Origin: a virus
IMG/VR virus record: IMGVR_UViG_3300042894_005997
Location: 1-25,028 of that record
Strand: one strand, 5' to 3'
DNA: 25,028 nt
Shown: positions 21,197-25,028 of the stretch, in pieces
Position numbering within the stretch: the first letter of the stretch is position 1
Layout: the number at the start of each line of letters is the position of its first letter
Notes under the pieces: generated by a model
Databases searched by the model: none
Seen by the model: only the letters and a program-made list of their open reading frames with translations
What the model was told of the DNA's origin: nothing
Position numbers and translations under genes: made by a program

Positions 21197-21802
21197 ATGA
21201 AATTTCTTAAAGGTTTTAAACTATTCCTAGAGGCAGATGATGTAGAGATTCAAGAAACACCAGGATCAGATGAATTAGTCAAAGATAATGAAAAGACTAA
21301 TAAGGAATCACTTGATATGATTCAAAAGGATATTGCTTATTATAGATCGAAGAAAGATGTTATGCAAAAAATATTTGATAATTCCCAAAGACAAGATTCG
21401 GAAGTAAATATTGATTTACAAAAAAATGTTTATGCTAATGAAAAAGATGTTAAAAAAAGAAATCGATATCTCAAAGAACTTGAAAGTGTTTATACTTTAA
21501 AAAGAACAGCTGATAGATTATCAACTCAGATTGAAACTGATAAAAAAAGAGTAGATGAATTAACGAAACAAATGAATGATTTAAAAGATAGATTTAATCA
21601 ATTAGATGACTCATCTCAAAAGGTTAAGGTTTCGGAAAGAATTGAAAAGAGTCGTGATTATTTGAAGACTTTAAATCAAACAATACTCTTCAACAATTCA
21701 GAATATGCTAAGATTGATAAAAATTACAAAACTAAGAAGACTAATTTCGAAGCGATGATGAAAGTAGAAGAGCAGAAAATTAAAAATCTTAGTCAAAAAT
21801 AG
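21197..21802 (+). CDS. Tagged coiled-coil protein
   Basis: A 201-residue protein from ATG 21197; a longer frame back to 21158 runs through the terminator and is rejected. The N-terminus MKFLKGFKLFLEADDVEIQE fits the tag form, with L-F-L-E before A-D as a possible cleavage point. Residues ~30-200 are almost all charged helix with heptad spacing (KESLDMIQKDIAYYRSKKDV, DRLSTQIETDKKRVDELTKQ, RIEKSRDYLKTL), i.e. a long coiled coil; no membrane segment. Head-core scaffold proteins of T4-like phages are likewise long, charged and helical, so a scaffold-type role is possible, but so is a tail-assembly role next to the sheath gene. TATATA lies 5 nt before the ATG. Confidence 0.6.
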   Translation: MKFLKGFKLFLEADDVEIQETPGSDELVKDNEKTNKESLDMIQKDIAYYRSKKDVMQKIFDNSQRQDSEVNIDLQKNVYANEKDVKKRNRYLKELESVYTLKRTADRLSTQIETDKKRVDELTKQMNDLKDRFNQLDDSSQKVKVSERIEKSRDYLKTLNQTILFNNSEYAKIDKNYKTKKTNFEAMMKVEEQKIKNLSQK

Positions 21803-21825
21803 AAAAATATGGTTTTTTCTATTTT
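21796..21825 (+). terminator. Weak AT-only hairpin before the sheath gene
   Basis: A 12-bp inverted repeat, AAAATAGAAAAA (21796-21807) and TTTTTCTATTTT (21814-21825), has a 6-nt loop and overlaps the stop codon of the coiled-coil gene. Only two G-C pairs and no clear T run follow, so it may be a weak terminator or leader structure rather than a true terminator. Confidence 0.3.
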
Positions 21826-21834
21826 ATATATAAC
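21823..21834 (+). promoter_or_regulatory. Candidate late promoter box TTTATATATAAC for the tail sheath gene
   Basis: TTTATATATAAC lies 25 nt before the sheath ATG at 21860 and differs by one inserted A from the 11-mer shared by the 2574 and 17574 boxes. The A-rich leader after it (ATAAATAAAAAATAAATTTA) is typical of Bacteroidetes translation starts. Confidence 0.4.
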
Positions 21835-21859
21835 ATAAATAAAAAATAAATTTAAGAAT

Positions 21860-24800
21860 ATGGCAATCCAAATCGGTAAATACAAAAGACCAGGAATCTT
21901 CATCGAAGAATTTGATAATTCAGTTATTTCAAGTCCGATTGTAGAAGGTATAACAAACACCATCATTGGAGTTTCCAAGAAAGGACCAGTTAACACACCT
22001 ATCTTATTAAAGACAATTGGTGAATTAGAAAATATATTTGGACCTCTTGATAGACAATTAGAGAGAAAGGGTTCTTTCTTTCATAGAACTATATCTAAGA
22101 TGTTGGAATCTTCTCCAGTTTTTGCAATCAACTTGTTACTAACTGATGATGCACTTGATAGAATCGAGTATCAATCTCTTTCTGCTCAAACAACTGCTCA
22201 AAACGATATTGAGAGATTGGCACCTTATAGAAGATTTTTTGATACAACTGGTTTCTGGAAAAGAGATACAGAGTCATTCATCAATATAACTAAGGCTGAC
22301 CTTGATTATGAAAAAAGAGTTTTAAACTTTACAAACTTATCTGATAAGTATGTAACAATCTTTGTTTTCAAATCAAAAAAAGTCGGTTTCGATAGACCAC
22401 TTCTTGAGTGGTATGGTGGAATTGAGAAATTGCCTCCTTATGTTAATCCTACCGATTTAGCATCAGATTATTTAGTGGATGTTGTTGTGGTTGCTGGTGA
22501 CTATTCTGATTACAGAAGTTTATCAGTTGATCCAAGATTTTCTAATTACTTCTCTCCTACCGGTTTGAGAAAGAATCAAGTGATTGCATTTACTAATGAT
22601 AGAAATATAACAACATTAGCTTATGCTGATGGATTGTCCCTAATACCTTATTTTAGAGATTTAAACGGTCAAAATATTTTTATTGAAACTGTAATTAATA
22701 GAGGAACAGACCAACATGGTGTTTTCTGTTCATTCAATGCTGATCTTTTTGAAACTGATTACCCAACAGGTTTAGTTGACCTTATTGGTAATAATATGGT
22801 TGGTGATGATTTGACTGCAAATCCTCCAACTTCTGGTCCTACAAATTATGAAGAGCTTGACTCGAATGATGGTTCTGGTGATGGTGAAGTTAAAATTAAA
22901 TTCCTTTCTTATGAGGAAACTATCACTGACAGTAACTCATTTCTTCAAACTGTTCTTGACAGACCAGGTAACGTTATGGCTTTATTTGGCACACAATCAA
23001 AACCAATTGCTCCTGGAGACCATTCATACTGGAATTCAATTGATATGGCTAATCAACTTGGTGGTATCAAAGAAGGTTATGTGAATTCAAAAGAAAGAAC
23101 TTACTGGTTTTCTGAAGGTTATGTAAATGATATTTATCGTTCTGTGGCTACGGCTAGTGGAATGACTATTTCAGTTACTTATGACTTAGCTATACCTGCT
23201 TCAAATAATGGATACGCTGTTATCGGTGGTCAATTGGTTGATATCAAGGACACCGCATCCGACCCAAATGCTGTGACAGGATTAAATGGTGTCATTCAAT
23301 TGAGTACTAGTTACTATAGCACTTTAACTACTGCAACTGCTAAATCTTTTTACGCGGCTTTTGCTGTTGATGCCTCTGGTAATATCAAATCTTATCAAAC
23401 AACTTCTCCGAGTACTAAGCCACTTGTTTCGGCAACTGATATAGTATTTGGTTACGCATCTTTTTCACACTATTTTGGTTCATTTGTAACATCTTCTGTG
23501 ACTTTCCACAATGTTACAATCGGAACAGCTAATGCTGGTGGTGATGACGCATTTTTACCTTTGATTGGTGGACCTGGTGGAGATTTTCAATATACTATTG
23601 TTGGTTCAGCTTCAATGAAAGTAGAATTTATTGATACTAATCAATCTATTTCACCAAGAGATTATGAGAGATATAGAAGAATCAAAAACTTCAATTATCT
23701 TTTGGATTACCTAAATGGTTCTGCTTCAGATAAGGGTGTGTTACTTTTTGATCCACTTAAAACTTTGGATGGTTTTAGTCAGAAATTAAGTTTGGCTCTA
23801 ATTGATATCAAAAATATTAAAGATGTTAATACATTAAACAGATCATTCGAAATTCATGGTGTTATACCTACAACCAATCCATCAAACAACGTGGTTGTTC
23901 AAGATGATTATGTAGATAATTATTTCGTATCTAGTAATGACATCTCTTCTTTAGCCGATTACAATATTCCATTAGTAGTTTATAAATTTGACAATGAATT
24001 TATTTTAGGACCTAATGGACTTGAAACTAAATCAACTATCGCAGGAACCTATGGTGTTGCAGCTAGATACTCAAACTTCTACCAAAAGTATGAACAAGGT
24101 ATTATTAATACTACTGATGTAACTTATCAAAAAACAAACTACTCACCTCTTCAAGTTTATTGGATTTCAGGTGAATCTGTGACAGCTTCAATGGCTGGTT
24201 TTGATTACTTAGTATTCGGAGTGGATGAAACTGAAGAAGATTATTTTGGAAATGTTAGAACTCAGATAATCAATAGAAATAAAGGATACTTCAACGAAGT
24301 TGGAAATAATTTCGGATATCAATTTTTATTATCAGGTTCTCTGAATAGTGGTGTATTTAAAGTTTCAGCAGATAATGGATTCAATGATAGTGTAAACTTA
24401 GCACTTGCTGCCGCTGGTGGATTCAATTTTTTGACAGGATTTAACTTATTAACATTAACTTCGGAACAGAGAGCAGATGCTTTAGATATCTTATCTGGTG
24501 GATCTTATGGTTTCACATCTTCAGCAACATATAGTTATTATGGGTTTGAAGTTGAACAAAACGTTAAAGATGAATTCTTGTCAAAACTAGAGAACTTATT
24601 CTCTTATAATAGTAGCTTGGCAGATGCTCCAATTTATTTGGATATGTATTTAGATAATGAGTTGAACTTGAAAGTAAATTTTGAAGATAGAACTCTAAGT
24701 TCGACTGTTCCTTTTGATAGTATTGATGGTACTACACCTGGAGATCAACTTTGGGCTAACAATACTACTTGGATTAAATCTTTAGATTCTAACTATAAAC

Positions 24801-25028
24801 AATCAGTTGAATTAGAATTTCCAAGTGGTTATACTTATCAACCTAATAAGATTCTTGTTAGAGGTTCTAGATATACAGAAATTAAAGTTGGTGATTACTT
24901 AGAAGCTTATTACGATGAGACTGCTTTGAATCCAAACCAGATGCCTAAAAAACTTACAAGGATTCTTTCTAAGAAAACTTGGTCAGGTGACCCTAACTTA
25001 GTAGAAATTTCTTGTGATGCTGAAATTA
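21860..25028 (+). CDS. Tail sheath protein, N-terminal ~1056 residues (3' end outside window)
   Basis: The frame is open from ATG 21860 to the window end without a stop. The N-terminus carries typical contractile sheath features: YKRPGIFIEEFDNS, then GITNTIIGVSKKGPVNTPIL, IGELENIFGPLD and LERKGSFFHRTISKMLESSP followed by VFAINLL. This corresponds to the PGI...E, G...KGP, FG and crossing-strand region of T4 gp18. The sheath polymerises around the tail tube and contracts to drive it through the envelope. At 1056 residues the conserved C-terminal domain has still not been reached, so the protein is far longer than gp18 (659 residues). Beta-rich stretches at about 430-560 (SVTYDLAIPASNNGYAVIGG onward) and 940-1056 are probably inserted surface domains. 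It is preceded by its own box and an A-rich leader. Confidence 0.88.
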   Translation, partial: MAIQIGKYKRPGIFIEEFDNSVISSPIVEGITNTIIGVSKKGPVNTPILLKTIGELENIFGPLDRQLERKGSFFHRTISKMLESSPVFAINLLLTDDALDRIEYQSLSAQTTAQNDIERLAPYRRFFDTTGFWKRDTESFINITKADLDYEKRVLNFTNLSDKYVTIFVFKSKKVGFDRPLLEWYGGIEKLPPYVNPTDLASDYLVDVVVVAGDYSDYRSLSVDPRFSNYFSPTGLRKNQVIAFTNDRNITTLAYADGLSLIPYFRDLNGQNIFIETVINRGTDQHGVFCSFNADLFETDYPTGLVDLIGNNMVGDDLTANPPTSGPTNYEELDSNDGSGDGEVKIKFLSYEETITDSNSFLQTVLDRPGNVMALFGTQSKPIAPGDHSYWNSIDMANQLGGIKEGYVNSKERTYWFSEGYVNDIYRSVATASGMTISVTYDLAIPASNNGYAVIGGQLVDIKDTASDPNAVTGLNGVIQLSTSYYSTLTTATAKSFYAAFAVDASGNIKSYQTTSPSTKPLVSATDIVFGYASFSHYFGSFVTSSVTFHNVTIGTANAGGDDAFLPLIGGPGGDFQYTIVGSASMKVEFIDTNQSISPRDYERYRRIKNFNYLLDYLNGSASDKGVLLFDPLKTLDGFSQKLSLALIDIKNIKDVNTLNRSFEIHGVIPTTNPSNNVVVQDDYVDNYFVSSNDISSLADYNIPLVVYKFDNEFILGPNGLETKSTIAGTYGVAARYSNFYQKYEQGIINTTDVTYQKTNYSPLQVYWISGESVTASMAGFDYLVFGVDETEEDYFGNVRTQIINRNKGYFNEVGNNFGYQFLLSGSLNSGVFKVSADNGFNDSVNLALAAAGGFNFLTGFNLLTLTSEQRADALDILSGGSYGFTSSATYSYYGFEVEQNVKDEFLSKLENLFSYNSSLADAPIYLDMYLDNELNLKVNFEDRTLSSTVPFDSIDGTTPGDQLWANNTTWIKSLDSNYKQSVELEFPSGYTYQPNKILVRGSRYTEIKVGDYLEAYYDETALNPNQMPKKLTRILSKKTWSGDPNLVEISCDAEI

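Overview
This 25 kb window looks like part of the virion-gene region of a large T4-superfamily myovirus (contractile tail) that infects a member of the Bacteroidetes, probably a flavobacterium-like host. The phage assignment rests on a large terminase with the full gp17 motif set (12006-14105, minus), the N-terminal ~1056 residues of a tail sheath protein (21860 to window end), a tail-fibre C-terminus and a beta-roll fibre at the left edge, and a 1162-residue hydrophobic repeat protein that ends in a peptidase-S74-type chaperone. The host guess rests on AT-rich DNA, A/T-rich leaders with almost no Shine-Dalgarno sequences, a signal peptide ending GFSQ, one promoter matching the Bacteroidetes TTTG-N19-TAnnTTTG form, and a C-terminal motif (LLDKI..KG..SLT..E..FL) also seen in Bacteroidetes proteins.

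Layout. 1-1779 (+): tail fibres. 1776-2523 (-): two small genes, one with a capsid-targeting-like N-terminus. 2607-8155 (+): the tape-measure-like repeat protein followed by five small genes, with a strong terminator before the last. 8145-11140 (-): a spanin-like membrane/coiled-coil pair, a Gln/Glu-rich tagged protein, an isochorismatase-like hydrolase, a GNAT-like protein and a DUF3008-like protein. 11205-12009 (+): a HAD phosphatase-like protein and a ClpS adaptor. 12006-14105 (-): TerL. 14166-14789 (+): unknown gene divergent from TerL. 14786-17508 (-): six small or medium genes in three terminator-delimited units, including a second HAD-like protein. 17612-21802 (+): a 970-residue protein of unknown function and two small proteins. 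21860 to end (+): tail sheath, cut by the window edge. Every base lies in or near a gene; the longest gene-free stretches are about 100-125 nt. I saw no tRNA, CRISPR array or insertion sequence.

How it fits together. Strand changes eight times. Convergent junctions are extremely tight: three of four share a single TTAA as both stop codons. First genes of most units have a TATATA-type box 16-27 nt before the start codon, a possible phage late promoter. The most unusual signal is a short N-terminal tag, roughly M-K-x(2-3)-[KRL]-F-[EN]-x-[FY], on about eight otherwise unrelated proteins. In three of them it is followed by a [LI]-x-E-S site. This resembles the capsid-targeting sequence and protease site of T4 internal head proteins. 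If correct, the phage packages a set of small proteins, including an isochorismatase-like enzyme, in its head for delivery at infection. This is inference and has not been tested.
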